This document shows, one piece after another, positions 1 through 8,119 of a stretch of 64,000 nucleotides of DNA (positions are counted from its first letter, which is position 1; each line of letters starts with the position of its first letter). The translations under genes were made by a program, and so were the position numbers. The notes under the pieces are model-generated. The model did no database searches, was not told the origin of the DNA, and worked only from the letters and a program-made list of their open reading frames with translations. Source of the stretch: a bacterium (GTDB lineage: Bacteria; Ratteibacteria; UBA8468; B48-G9; DTJG01); assembly GCA_021800535.1 (NCBI GenBank), contig JAJYYV010000003.1, positions 39,056-103,055 of the forward strand, read 5' to 3'.

Positions 1-82
1 TATTTATAATTCTGAAGTTTGACTTTTTTATATACGGCAATTCTGCTTATTCCAGTTCAAGTCCTTTTAGGATAGAGTGCAA

Positions 83-165
83 TGCCGGAGGGGGGACTTG
101 AACCCCCACGAGGTTGCCCTCAATGGATTTTGAGTCCATCGCGTCTGCCATTTCACCACTCCGGC
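83..165 (-). tRNA. tRNA-Leu (anticodon CAA)
   Basis: Read on the minus strand, a 7-bp acceptor stem (GCCGGAG with CTCCGGC) and discriminator A close a class II tRNA with D arm, a long variable arm and a T arm containing GTTCAAGTC. The anticodon stem ATGGA/TCCAT encloses the loop CTCAAAA, giving anticodon CAA, which reads UUG. No CCA is encoded. A second copy of its 5' half lies at 10268-10306, so this gene marks one boundary of an inserted region. Confidence 0.95.
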
Positions 166-200
166 AAGAAATATTTGTATTCTTTGTCTTGCAGATTGTT

Positions 201-230
201 ATTATATCCTGATTTTCAGAATTTATAAAA
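201..230 (-). promoter_or_regulatory. Likely promoter of tRNA-Leu
   Basis: A TATAAT box read on the minus strand lies at 206-201, about 35 nt upstream of the tRNA-Leu 5' end. The -35 is weak. If the island inserted into the tRNA gene, this promoter belongs to the island rather than to the original chromosome. Confidence 0.35.
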
Positions 231-270
231 AATACATAGAATCCTAATTGCAGAGATAAAGATGGAGTCC

Positions 271-1998
271 TTACTTTATAACTTTATTTGAAGATGTTTT
301 CCCAAATGAAAAGTTTTTAATAATAAGCGGACGGACAAATTCACCACGATAGACCGCTTTTACAATTACAACGTCTGCATCAGTCAGCCATTTTTTATCT
401 ATATAAGGAAAAACAAAGTTGTGGTTTTTACTTAAACTTGTATAATGCGGGGTGTTCGTTTGAAAACGAAGTATGCCGAACTGCATTAACTCTACGAAAG
501 AAATAAAGGGAAAAATATCAGGAGTAGAATCCGGAAGAAATATTTCTTTTTGTTTCTTATTGTATAAAAGATATACATAATTATCACCGAATTTTTCATT
601 TATACGTTGTATCATGGATTGTTTCTGAAAAAGTAAACTCATAAAACGTTTTCTGATAACGATTGTACATCCGCCGGTTTCATGAAGTATATCAATAATG
701 GAAAAATATGTAGAGCCATCATGACAAGAAGCCCCTATTTTTAATGGAAGGGAGGAAATAATTTTATACGTAAAAGCTTTCATAAGAACATTAGCCGATA
801 ATATACCGATTTTTCTTCTGAATCTTGTATAGTCTGAAACGTGAATATTCATCCCTATGTTTTCAATGTCTTCATTCAAAAATCCGGTTTTAGATTCTAT
901 TAAACATTTATGAAAAATATCTTTAAGCGCTCCATGAATTGATTCTCTGCTTTGTGATTCCTGTATACCAGTTTCAATACGACTGGATTCATTGAACGTC
1001 GGATAAAGATATCTCTTATCAGGAAAAGAAATCTTAATATTGCTTAATGTCTTAACAGTTGCAAAATATCCCTGAGGTAATCCAGTGATATGTACAGGGA
1101 AATTTATTTCTTTTAATGGGTGATTATTTTTTAAATATGGCACCATAGGTTCATCATTTGCAATCACCTTAAATTTTTTTACGGGAATGACATTAATGTT
1201 GGTAACGACTATTTTTTTATCTAATGGAATAGGAGTTCTTTTTAAGAAATCCCAGTGCCAAAAATGATAAGTCGTAATGATAATGCCGACGGTTAGAACA
1301 GAAAAAATAGCAGTCCGAAGGGTTTTACGCGTCAAGTATTGATGAAAAATCAATCCAGTTCCAAGAACAACTGTCATTATAGAAGAAATAACCTGTAGCG
1401 ATATCATTCCGGAGGGAGAGATTAAAGAAGGGGATAATAAGGATAAGTGTGTTTTATAAAAAACAGCTACTATAATTATTGATATGAAAAGATAAGATAT
1501 CCAAATCATTACAGCGGTTAAAATAAAATTTGCAAGACTGAAAGTCAATGTAGCTAAAATCCAAATACAGACTAAATAAGGAATGTTGTAGTCCATAGTT
1601 TGTAAAATAGCAAACGCTATTTCCCTGGGGGAAGCTTTACTGTAAACCAAAATTCCAATGTATATAATAAGTGGGACAAGAAACAACAGCAAAAAAATAA
1701 ATAGCATTTTTGCTGTAAACATTGTTCTACGACTGATAGGACGTGTAAACCAAAAAGCAGTTGTTCCAACCAAAGGATCATCATGAACAAGAAGAGGTAC
1801 AAAGAATACAAGAAATCCTGTTTCCAGTAAAGGCGCCAATAGAGACATAGTTAAAAAAAGCAGATAATGGATAGACTTTATGTTTCCGATGTTCATAAGG
1901 GTACATACTGTTCCCAAGATAATAAGAAAAAACCATATTCCAAGCCATATCCTGAAATGTCGTACATCTTTTTTAAACTGGCGAAAAACGAGATTCAT
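271..1998 (-). CDS. ABC-2 type exporter permease
   Basis: This 575-residue integral membrane protein is the probable permease of an ABC exporter. The N-terminal half has about six hydrophobic segments (roughly residues 15-245), with an FTRPISRRT-like cytoplasmic loop after the second segment, typical of ABC-2 permeases linked to GntR/YtrA operons. The remaining 330 residues form a soluble domain of unknown role. It follows the ATPase gene by 3 nt and is the last gene of the GntR-ATPase-permease operon. The substrate cannot be read from sequence; bacteriocin or cell-envelope stress export is typical of such operons. Confidence 0.8.
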   Translation of the reverse strand: MNLVFRQFKKDVRHFRIWLGIWFFLIILGTVCTLMNIGNIKSIHYLLFLTMSLLAPLLETGFLVFFVPLLVHDDPLVGTTAFWFTRPISRRTMFTAKMLFIFLLLFLVPLIIYIGILVYSKASPREIAFAILQTMDYNIPYLVCIWILATLTFSLANFILTAVMIWISYLFISIIIVAVFYKTHLSLLSPSLISPSGMISLQVISSIMTVVLGTGLIFHQYLTRKTLRTAIFSVLTVGIIITTYHFWHWDFLKRTPIPLDKKIVVTNINVIPVKKFKVIANDEPMVPYLKNNHPLKEINFPVHITGLPQGYFATVKTLSNIKISFPDKRYLYPTFNESSRIETGIQESQSRESIHGALKDIFHKCLIESKTGFLNEDIENIGMNIHVSDYTRFRRKIGILSANVLMKAFTYKIISSLPLKIGASCHDGSTYFSIIDILHETGGCTIVIRKRFMSLLFQKQSMIQRINEKFGDNYVYLLYNKKQKEIFLPDSTPDIFPFISFVELMQFGILRFQTNTPHYTSLSKNHNFVFPYIDKKWLTDADVVIVKAVYRGEFVRPLIIKNFSFGKTSSNKVIK

Positions 1999-2001
1999 GT
2001 T

Positions 2002-2916
2002 TTATTCCTCCTTACTTGAGAGTTTAAAAGATTTAGTCAGAACAATGAAGATTTCTTTTAACGTCATACCATCAAATATAATATTTTCACAATTCGGAAA
2101 CAAAGTGTGGATGGTTTCCAAGGTATTATTTTCTTCATAAGCACTGTCTATGAATTTAAGTATCCTATTATTATGTTCCGGCAACAACCAGGATTGCGGC
2201 AGATTTGGAACAGGCATAGATAATGAAGATGTCAAAATTTCTATCTTTCTAAAACGCGCTTGAAGACTTTCTAATTTCTCTATGATTTTAAGAACACCCT
2301 TATCAATGATTCCCACCCAGTCTGCTAAACGTTCCACTTCATTAATGTCATGGGAGGAAATAAAAATTGTCCAATCTTCTGACTCACTCAGTTCAAGAAT
2401 ACCGCAGACAAATTCATCTCTAATCAAAGGATCAAGACCACTGAATGGTTCATCAAGAATCAAAAGTTTCGGACGGTATGCAATGGAGGAAACCAATGCG
2501 ATTTTCATTTTCATACCCCGGGAAAAATGACTTATTTTTTGTTTTAATGGGATGTCAAACTGATTGAGTAGTTTTTTGCAAAAAAAATCATCCCATGTGG
2601 AATACATAGATTTACAGTATCCGAGAAATTCTTCTGCCGTCATCCATTCAGGCATACTCTGATTTTCTGAAACGTAGCCGATACGACAAAATTCACAGGG
2701 GCCTAACTGATGGGAATCCACATCCAGGATTTTCGCTTTTCCTGATGAAGCACCTAAAATATTCATTAAAATCTTAATGGTTGTAGTTTTTCCTGCACCA
2801 TTCGGACCAAGGAACGCAAAAATACTTCTTACAGGAACGGTGAGGGTAAGTTTGTCCACTGCTACAAGATGACGAAATGTTTTTTTCAGGTCTTTTGTTT
2901 CTATTGCATTATTCAT
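2002..2916 (-). CDS. ABC transporter ATP-binding protein
   Basis: The ATPase subunit (304 residues) has Walker A GPNGAGKTT at residues 37-45, an ABC signature-like FSRGMKMK near residue 130, Walker B LLILDEPFSGLDP near 150 and an H-loop in SSHDINEVE. I chose the ATG at 2916 over the upstream in-frame start at 2961 because a GGGAGGG Shine-Dalgarno (2921-2928) directly precedes it and the longer form would overlap the GntR gene. It sits 1 nt after the GntR stop and should energise the permease encoded immediately downstream. The YtrB-like family is the closest match by organisation. Confidence 0.9.
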   Translation of the reverse strand: MNNAIETKDLKKTFRHLVAVDKLTLTVPVRSIFAFLGPNGAGKTTTIKILMNILGASSGKAKILDVDSHQLGPCEFCRIGYVSENQSMPEWMTAEEFLGYCKSMYSTWDDFFCKKLLNQFDIPLKQKISHFSRGMKMKIALVSSIAYRPKLLILDEPFSGLDPLIRDEFVCGILELSESEDWTIFISSHDINEVERLADWVGIIDKGVLKIIEKLESLQARFRKIEILTSSLSMPVPNLPQSWLLPEHNNRILKFIDSAYEENNTLETIHTLFPNCENIIFDGMTLKEIFIVLTKSFKLSSKEE

Positions 2917-2917
2917 T

Positions 2918-3292
2918 TTATCCCTCCCGGGAAAGCTCCTTCCAGTGTTTTTGAACAGCACTGATAATGTCTTTTTCGCTCAATTTCAATCTTTTTGCTT
3001 CCAATATCAGATGTTCCATATCCCACATAAGAAGGTTCTGATATTGTTCTATGTTCACATTTTCTATAGTATAGCCTCCAGGTTGGACCTTAAGAATTTT
3101 TTCAGTGACAAGTTTTGTGAGTGCTTTTTGGACAGTATTCGGATTTATCTTTAACTCCTGGCTTAATGTTTGTATTGACGGAATCTTATCACCATGTTGG
3201 AAAACACCAGAAATTATCGCTTTTTTAAGAGCATGTATTAACTGTTCATAAAATGCAATGCCGGGTTTAAAATCAACACTAAAAGGTATCAT
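2918..3292 (-). CDS. GntR-family (YtrA-type) transcriptional regulator
   Basis: This short 124-residue regulator has an N-terminal winged helix (residues 8-75, with GVFQHGDKIPSIQTLSQEL and NPNTVQKAL) and only a short helical tail instead of a large effector domain, the layout of the YtrA subfamily. It heads a three-gene operon with an ABC ATPase and permease, the standard YtrA arrangement, and probably represses its own operon. A clear AGGAG Shine-Dalgarno precedes the ATG. Two inverted repeats upstream (3304-3360) are candidate operators. The ligand is unknown. Confidence 0.88.
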   Translation of the reverse strand: MIPFSVDFKPGIAFYEQLIHALKKAIISGVFQHGDKIPSIQTLSQELKINPNTVQKALTKLVTEKILKVQPGGYTIENVNIEQYQNLLMWDMEHLILEAKRLKLSEKDIISAVQKHWKELSREG

Positions 3293-3303
3293 TATCTCCT
3301 TTT

Positions 3304-3360
3304 GAAATCAGTTTTTCGTGATTTCAGTATAGGTTATAATCCTCTTGTATGATTTCATAC
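3304..3360 (-). promoter_or_regulatory. Candidate operators of the GntR-ABC operon
   Basis: Two perfect inverted repeats lie just upstream of the GntR gene: GAAATCA (3304-3310) with TGATTTC (3319-3325), and GTATGA (3347-3352) with TCATAC (3355-3360). They flank plausible minus-strand -10 boxes (TATAAC and TATACT). Position and symmetry fit autoregulation by a dimeric GntR protein. No binding data can be inferred. Confidence 0.45.
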
Positions 3361-3378
3361 GTTCTCTATATCATTTCC

Positions 3379-3763
3379 TACTTCAGATTAATTATGAAAT
3401 CTTTAAGGTTAGGGCCATACTGATTTCCCCTTGGTACACTGTCGTGTACCATAAATATGATTATAATGACCCATCCGATAAAGGGAATAAGCCCAATTAA
3501 TAGTCACCATCCACTCCTATTGGTATCATGCAATCTGCGAACACCCACGGCAATACAGGGAATCAGTACTGCCAGATTGTAAAGAGTGTAGTGTATAGAT
3601 AGCCCATTCTAATGGAGGGATGTGGAATTCTGATTATACGATCAATAATAAAAAATATACCACTTATAAGAAAGTTAAACAACTGAAAATACCAATATTC
3701 TTTACGTCGTGCCCGTCCTTCAAAAACTGCATAATTCTTTAGTACCTTAAAATACCAATTCAT
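3379..3763 (-). pseudogene. DUF805 membrane protein, broken
   Basis: The N-terminal 60 residues ([20 protein letters not shown]...) match the start of the DUF805/YhaH family. The reading frame then stops at 3563, but the rest of the family sequence continues in another frame: [19 protein letters not shown], then SGW, a TGA at 3506-3504 where the family has a second Trp, then LLIGLIPFIGWVIIIIF and a tail ending at a TAG at 3379. One frameshift (about 3575-3600) and one nonsense codon therefore inactivate a gene of normal family length (about 125 residues). A sequencing error could explain one lesion but hardly both. Confidence 0.8.
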
Positions 3764-3970
3764 TTTTCATTCTGGATTCGTTCAAACAATCTTTATCTCA
3801 TATTTATCATTTTTTAAGAATATATTACTACCAAAATCTGTCTGAAGCAACTTTTTTCAAAAATTCTTATAATACCTATTGGAAAATAATTATAAAAACA
3901 GATTTTGTTGTCATAGTTTTTTTGCTTTACTTATTATGATAGATTACCAAGTAAAAAAATTCAAACACTG
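3764..3970. repeat. Intergenic leader with degenerate repeat
   Basis: No gene is visible. The stretch 3805-3935 resembles 9590-9710 and in part 7038-7080: each has a run like ATTACTACCAAAA or ATTACCAAAA followed by TCTGTC or TGTCC, and the first two also share a later TTTTGTTGTCATA/TTTTCTGTCATA segment. All three copies lie upstream of a leftward gene, so they may be a shared promoter or leader sequence. Confidence 0.4.
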
Positions 3971-4036
3971 TTGGGATAGATTTTATTATGCCACAATGAA
4001 TTGTACTTAGGATAAGTTTATTTTTGACACAACGGG
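3971..4036 (+). repeat. Dispersed AT-rich repeat, copy 1
   Basis: It contains two related units about 36 nt apart, GGATAGATTTTATTATGCCA and GGATAAGTTTATTTTTGACA, each followed by CAAYG. A closely similar sequence in reverse orientation is at 31366-31437; related copies are at 7071-7117 and 59529-59592. Confidence 0.6.
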
Positions 4037-4050
4037 TATTTTTTTCTTAT

Positions 4051-4884
4051 TTAGTCCCCAAAAATTTGAAAAAGATAAATTAAAAAATAAATTCCGCTAA
4101 TTAGCAAAAATAAAAGTGTTAATATAGTAAATAGAGTAGCCAATTTGGGAAATATTGTTGCCAATTTTACTGACAAGATTAATATTAAATTAATTATAAA
4201 TAATGCCAAAATAATTAATATGCCAAGAAATATCCATTTTTTAAAATCTTCTTTGTTTTTTAAGAAACCTTTGATTACCCACACAAAGAAGTTTTTACTA
4301 TATCCACATTCCGAATTTTTACATATATTATTACCCATGAAATTTTCCACACCGCATTCCGGACAAATCCATATTTCTCCGGTTTTAATTTTATACTCTT
4401 TTTCTGCGGATTGTATTTTTTGACTTAAATGAATATTATCATTGATTTCATGCTCTTTTGATATGCTCTCTGCTTGTTTATAGAATTTAAGGGCATTATC
4501 ATATAAACCTTTCTTAAAATAAATGTCTGCTAATTCTATACAAGAAAAATATATTAGTTCTGTTGTATTAGACGTTTCTATAATAAAAAGTCGATTCTGT
4601 ATTTTTTGATTTTCTTCATTTTTTTGTTTTATTTTTTCTATTGTCTTTCTTATTTCTTCAAGAATAAACCATACTATTAGTGGAGCAGAAACTAATAGAG
4701 AAACAATGAGCGGTTTTGGGAGTACGAGGGTTGTAAAAAGTTCAATCATTAAAAAAATTATACCCAATAAAGCAGCAATCTCACTTAAAACCAGTTCAAA
4801 GAAAAAAGCTTCTGATGTTTCATATAAATAGAATAAATACTTCTGAATTCCTATCAGTCCAATAATAATAATTATATAACCCAT
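4051..4884 (-). CDS. Membrane protein with TPR-like segment and zinc ribbon
   Basis: I do not recognise this 277-residue protein as a named family. Two or three hydrophobic helices occupy residues 1-80. A charged helical region follows, with a single TPR-like repeat (ELADIYFKKGLYDNALKFY) near 120. A zinc-ribbon motif (CPECG...CKNSECGY) lies near 178-198, and two more membrane helices end the protein. It follows the 699-residue membrane/propeller gene by 5 nt and is probably co-transcribed with it. Confidence 0.65.
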   Translation of the reverse strand: MGYIIIIIGLIGIQKYLFYLYETSEAFFFELVLSEIAALLGIIFLMIELFTTLVLPKPLIVSLLVSAPLIVWFILEEIRKTIEKIKQKNEENQKIQNRLFIIETSNTTELIYFSCIELADIYFKKGLYDNALKFYKQAESISKEHEINDNIHLSQKIQSAEKEYKIKTGEIWICPECGVENFMGNNICKNSECGYSKNFFVWVIKGFLKNKEDFKKWIFLGILIILALFIINLILILSVKLATIFPKLATLFTILTLLFLLISGIYFLIYLFQIFGD

Positions 4885-4889
4885 AAGTA

Positions 4890-6989
4890 TTAAAAATGAA
4901 GAGGAATTTTATATATGCGAACTATTGTGCTTGTTGTAATCCAATTGTGTTCTATAGAAATTCCCATACTGGTAAGGACCAGTTTACTGTTATTTTCATT
5001 CAAGGATGCTTCATTTATGTCAAATGTTCCTGTGGTTCTCCCAATGTTTATTTGTTTTTTGCCATTTTCGGAAACAAGAAAAATATCAGGGAACAAAACC
5101 CCTACAGAAATAATTGCCCAGTGAGAATCTGGAGACCAATTCAAAAAAGATTTGTTTCCTTTCATATCAGTCGTGATTTTTTGAAAAACATTCCTATCAA
5201 GATTATATAAGTACGCTTTTCCATTCAAAATCGTAATTACACTTTTTTCATCCGGTGACCAGGAGAAATCAGGAAAATAAATATTCAATTTTCTCGGAGC
5301 AGTCTGTTGGGTTTTTGAAAACACATTTATCACAATAGTCTTATTTTCTTGAACGTTTTCAATAAAAAATTTTCCATGTGGAGAAACTGTTTCTTCACCG
5401 CAGTATCCTGTGGCTTCATAAATGGGATCTATTTTTCCATGTCCAAGTAAGCGGATAATGGAATATCTGAATAGTTTTTTCCCTTTCTTTTCAATCATCA
5501 GACTTCCCGGAGTCCCATCAGGAAGCCAGAAAGATTCACCGGCATTATATCCTTCCCATACTTTTCTTAGGTTGCCTGTAATTATATTTATTATGGCAAC
5601 TGTCCATTTTATTCTATTTTGATTAGAATTGTTATTTGAATAACTTACAATTAATTTCGTTCCGTTTTTATTCCAACAACCATACTTTTTCAGTGAAATA
5701 TTTTTTGATTTCAGAAGTTTTTTACATTTAAGAGTCTGTGCATCAAGCATTAATAATTCATGGGTATGAAAATCTATAAATGCAAGTTTTGTTCCGTTAG
5801 GTGACCACTGGGAAGAAAAAGGGAAAATTTCCCCGTATGATAAAGTTTTAAGTATTTTCCCTGTTTTGGAATCAAGAATGAATGATTTGTAACCTTCTAT
5901 TTCTGGGTTTTCTTCTTTAATTTCATTAATTTTTATTTTTTTATCAATATTTCCGGCAAAAAAGATTTTTGACCCATCAGGAAACCAACTTACTGTAAAT
6001 ACAGAAAAATTTCTGATTAATGAAAGAATCTGTATTTTGGGAAGAAAAGTATTACCCGCTGCTAATGTCATAAAAATAACGGCTATAGCGGAATATAATA
6101 AAACCTTTCCTGATGCCTGTGGAATAAAAGAAAAAATGCTCATTAACAAAGATATAGCAGTAATAATAATTATCCCCCACAACACAATTAAAAAATTGCC
6201 ACTTAAGAATATTATTGGAAGAAATAATATCATGGCATGACATGGTATAGGAACCAAATCCTGAATAAAAAGCCATTTATCTCCATACCATTTGTATAGA
6301 AAGTTGGTACACAAAAGACCTACAATAGCGATACATTCTATCAAAACAATAAGAATCATGAGCAAATAAGAAATATTGAAACGTGATATTTCAAGAAATA
6401 CAATGGCAGAACTTAGTGAAATTAAAATAAAAAAAAGACTGTACTTCCTGCTGGTTTGATTAACTTCTTCAATATTCGCAGGCCTAAGCAGTTTATTAAC
6501 TTCAGGGTTTATCCATGCTTGAGAGCTTTTGAAAATAACTATATTTAGAAGATTTTGAAAATTAACATAATCCCTTGAAAAAACAATAGTCTTTCTGAAA
6601 TGATTTCGTGAAAATATTATGAATGGCTTATGTGGCAGAGTACTAAGAGTTACAGTTGCACTGATTTTATTAGTTGTTATGATTCTTATTTCTTCCCATC
6701 TGATACTTCTTCGTATTATTTTCAAAAAAGGTAATGGATGATAACTAATTCCTTCTTCATTAACAGTGATTGTTCTTAAATGGCTGGTCAAAAAGATGAT
6801 TACACTTACAAATAGGTCTATGGCTACAAAAAACAAAACTGAGATTGTGGAAATGGAAAATGACAGAAATTTCAAAAATACAAAACATATAATAGGAATT
6901 ATACCAATCAAAATTACAGAGGAGGCATGCAGAATGCTTACTAACAATCGAACCCTATACACTCGGGTTAGGGACCTTTTTATATCCAT
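4890..6989 (-). CDS. Membrane protein with C-terminal TolB/PD40-like beta-propeller
   Basis: This 699-residue protein begins with two hydrophobic helices and a bacterial PH-like region (about 70-150). About six more membrane helices follow (180-330), then a large soluble domain whose repeats SWFPDGSKIFFAG, QWSPNGTKLAFI, CWNKNGTKLIVSY, SWSPDEKSVITI and NWSPDSHWAII are PD40/TolB-type propeller blades. The propeller is probably extracytoplasmic and may bind protein or polysaccharide. There is no known pathway partner. It is upstream of the zinc-ribbon membrane protein and lies in the accessory island; its leader holds a dispersed repeat. Confidence 0.7.
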   Translation of the reverse strand: MDIKRSLTRVYRVRLLVSILHASSVILIGIIPIICFVFLKFLSFSISTISVLFFVAIDLFVSVIIFLTSHLRTITVNEEGISYHPLPFLKIIRRSIRWEEIRIITTNKISATVTLSTLPHKPFIIFSRNHFRKTIVFSRDYVNFQNLLNIVIFKSSQAWINPEVNKLLRPANIEEVNQTSRKYSLFFILISLSSAIVFLEISRFNISYLLMILIVLIECIAIVGLLCTNFLYKWYGDKWLFIQDLVPIPCHAMILFLPIIFLSGNFLIVLWGIIIITAISLLMSIFSFIPQASGKVLLYSAIAVIFMTLAAGNTFLPKIQILSLIRNFSVFTVSWFPDGSKIFFAGNIDKKIKINEIKEENPEIEGYKSFILDSKTGKILKTLSYGEIFPFSSQWSPNGTKLAFIDFHTHELLMLDAQTLKCKKLLKSKNISLKKYGCWNKNGTKLIVSYSNNNSNQNRIKWTVAIINIITGNLRKVWEGYNAGESFWLPDGTPGSLMIEKKGKKLFRYSIIRLLGHGKIDPIYEATGYCGEETVSPHGKFFIENVQENKTIVINVFSKTQQTAPRKLNIYFPDFSWSPDEKSVITILNGKAYLYNLDRNVFQKITTDMKGNKSFLNWSPDSHWAIISVGVLFPDIFLVSENGKKQINIGRTTGTFDINEASLNENNSKLVLTSMGISIEHNWITTSTIVRIYKIPLHF

Positions 6990-7037
6990 AATTTCTTCTT
7001 CTAAATTTTATGCTATTCATAATTTTACCTACTATTT

Positions 7038-7117
7038 TTTAAAGATATTTTATTACCAAAAATGGCATGTGTCCAATGAATGAATTGCACTTGGAATAGA
7101 TTTATTATGGCACATCT
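7038..7117 (+). repeat. Dispersed AT-rich repeats between divergent genes
   Basis: The first part (7038-7080) matches the leader repeat also seen near 3830 and 9610. The second (7071-7117) contains TGAATTGCACTTGGAATAGA followed by TTTATTATGGCACA, matching the dispersed repeat at 3971-4036 and, in reverse orientation, at 31366-31437. No gene is visible in 6990-7225. Confidence 0.5.
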
Positions 7118-7225
7118 ATGAAAGAGCTTTGTCAAGTATCAGATATTCTATTATAAAAGTCTTTTTGTTTCATAATATCAATGCGGTTTGGTTACTTTCT
7201 TTGAAAGTGATGATATAATAAAAAT

Positions 7226-7672
7226 ATGAAAAGGATAGAAGAACTTATTATCTTTATATTGGATTGAGCTCGCATGATGGGTAACGAAAATTTATCAACT
7301 TTTCAATTATTTAAAATCCCATATATTATTTACGTTCTTTTCTATTAAATATGCCGGGATTGGATTTCTTCCAGAAGTTACTTTTTTAGAGATAAGAATT
7401 GGCCTATTTCTATGAATATTTATTCAGCAATAGATAATTTAAGAAAAAAAGAATTTATTGACGTGAATATTAGTTACAAAGATGATTATTCACATGAGCG
7501 ACATTATCATAAGCTAAATAAGAAAATTTCCAAATGGAGTTTTAGCAATGGAGAAATTATTTTTCTTGATAATTTGCTTTCAAAATTACTGCCGTTATCT
7601 CTGAAAAAACTTAAAGAGTATGCCTATAACACAGAACCAATGAAAAATATAGTAAACAAAGAGAGAAAGTAA
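7226..7672 (+). pseudogene. Broken Panacea/DUF4065-like protein
   Basis: A TATAAT box (7214-7219) lies 6 nt before an ATG at 7226, giving MKRIEELIIFILD and then TGA at 7265. The frame continues with STFQLFKIPYIIYVLFY, is interrupted by a TAA near 7346 with the missing segment (KYAGIGFLPEVTFL) in another frame, and returns to the original frame for the last 86 codons from 7412. The pattern of a helical kinase-like start, then NIYSAIDNLRKKEFID, then a C-terminal SNGEIIFLDNLLSK helix resembles the Panacea (DUF4065) antitoxin fold. The family assignment is tentative; the gene damage is clear. Confidence 0.5.
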
Positions 7673-7900
7673 GGGATAATAAAAAAAGGGGTTATTATTG
7701 ATTTTTCAACAGTCACAATAGACCCAGATGTAGTTAATGCTTTTTCTGACACAATATGAGCTTCGCCATTGGAGACATTCTGTTTTTTGAGGAATACCGA
7801 AGAAATTAAGAAATTCTTTATATGCGATACACGACATTGCTAGTGATTCTTATATGAAAGGTACGATTATTTATACTTGGGAAAAAGCATTGGACTTGAT
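7673..7900. other. Non-coding stretch, possible gene remnant
   Basis: A frame running from the end of the previous pseudogene reads GVIIDFSTVTIDPDVVNAF and then meets several stops. It may be the wreck of a partner gene of the Panacea-like pseudogene. I see no intact gene, RNA or hairpin terminator here. Confidence 0.3.
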
Positions 7901-8119
7901 TTAAATAAGCCTACGGTAAAAACAAGAGTAAAAATAGGTTTTGTCGCCATTATTGTTTTTGATATTGACATCTGCCCCATGTGCTAATAATACTTTCACG
8001 ACTTCATTATTTCCATTGAGTACTGCAAAGAACAATGGTGTATGGCTATAGCCATCTGTCATATTAACTAAACTAGGATTTTTTGCCAACAATTTTTTTA
8101 TTGTTACTATATCCCCCTT
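7901..8119 (-). pseudogene. Ankyrin-repeat gene fragment
   Basis: The frame reads GDIVTIKKLLAKNPSLVN, then HTPLFFAVLNGNNEVVKVLL, then AHGADVNIKNNNGDKT, that is, one full ankyrin repeat plus flanking halves, and then leaves the ankyrin pattern and stops. No proper start codon exists; the frame runs into the 3' end of the neighbouring propeller gene on the same strand. This looks like a remnant of a longer ankyrin protein truncated at both ends. Confidence 0.65.

Noticed and set aside
3504..3506. TGA at a conserved Trp position as evidence of codon reassignment
   Set aside because: Many conserved genes in the window end at TGA (hisI, secF, rpmF, fabH, the YHS gene), and the DUF805 gene also has a frameshift.
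3563..3763. A complete 66-residue membrane protein gene
   Set aside because: The family continues in another frame to 3379, so this is the first part of a broken DUF805 gene.
3971..4036. A CRISPR array
   Set aside because: Only two related units per site, no conserved repeat length or unique spacers, and no cas genes in the window.
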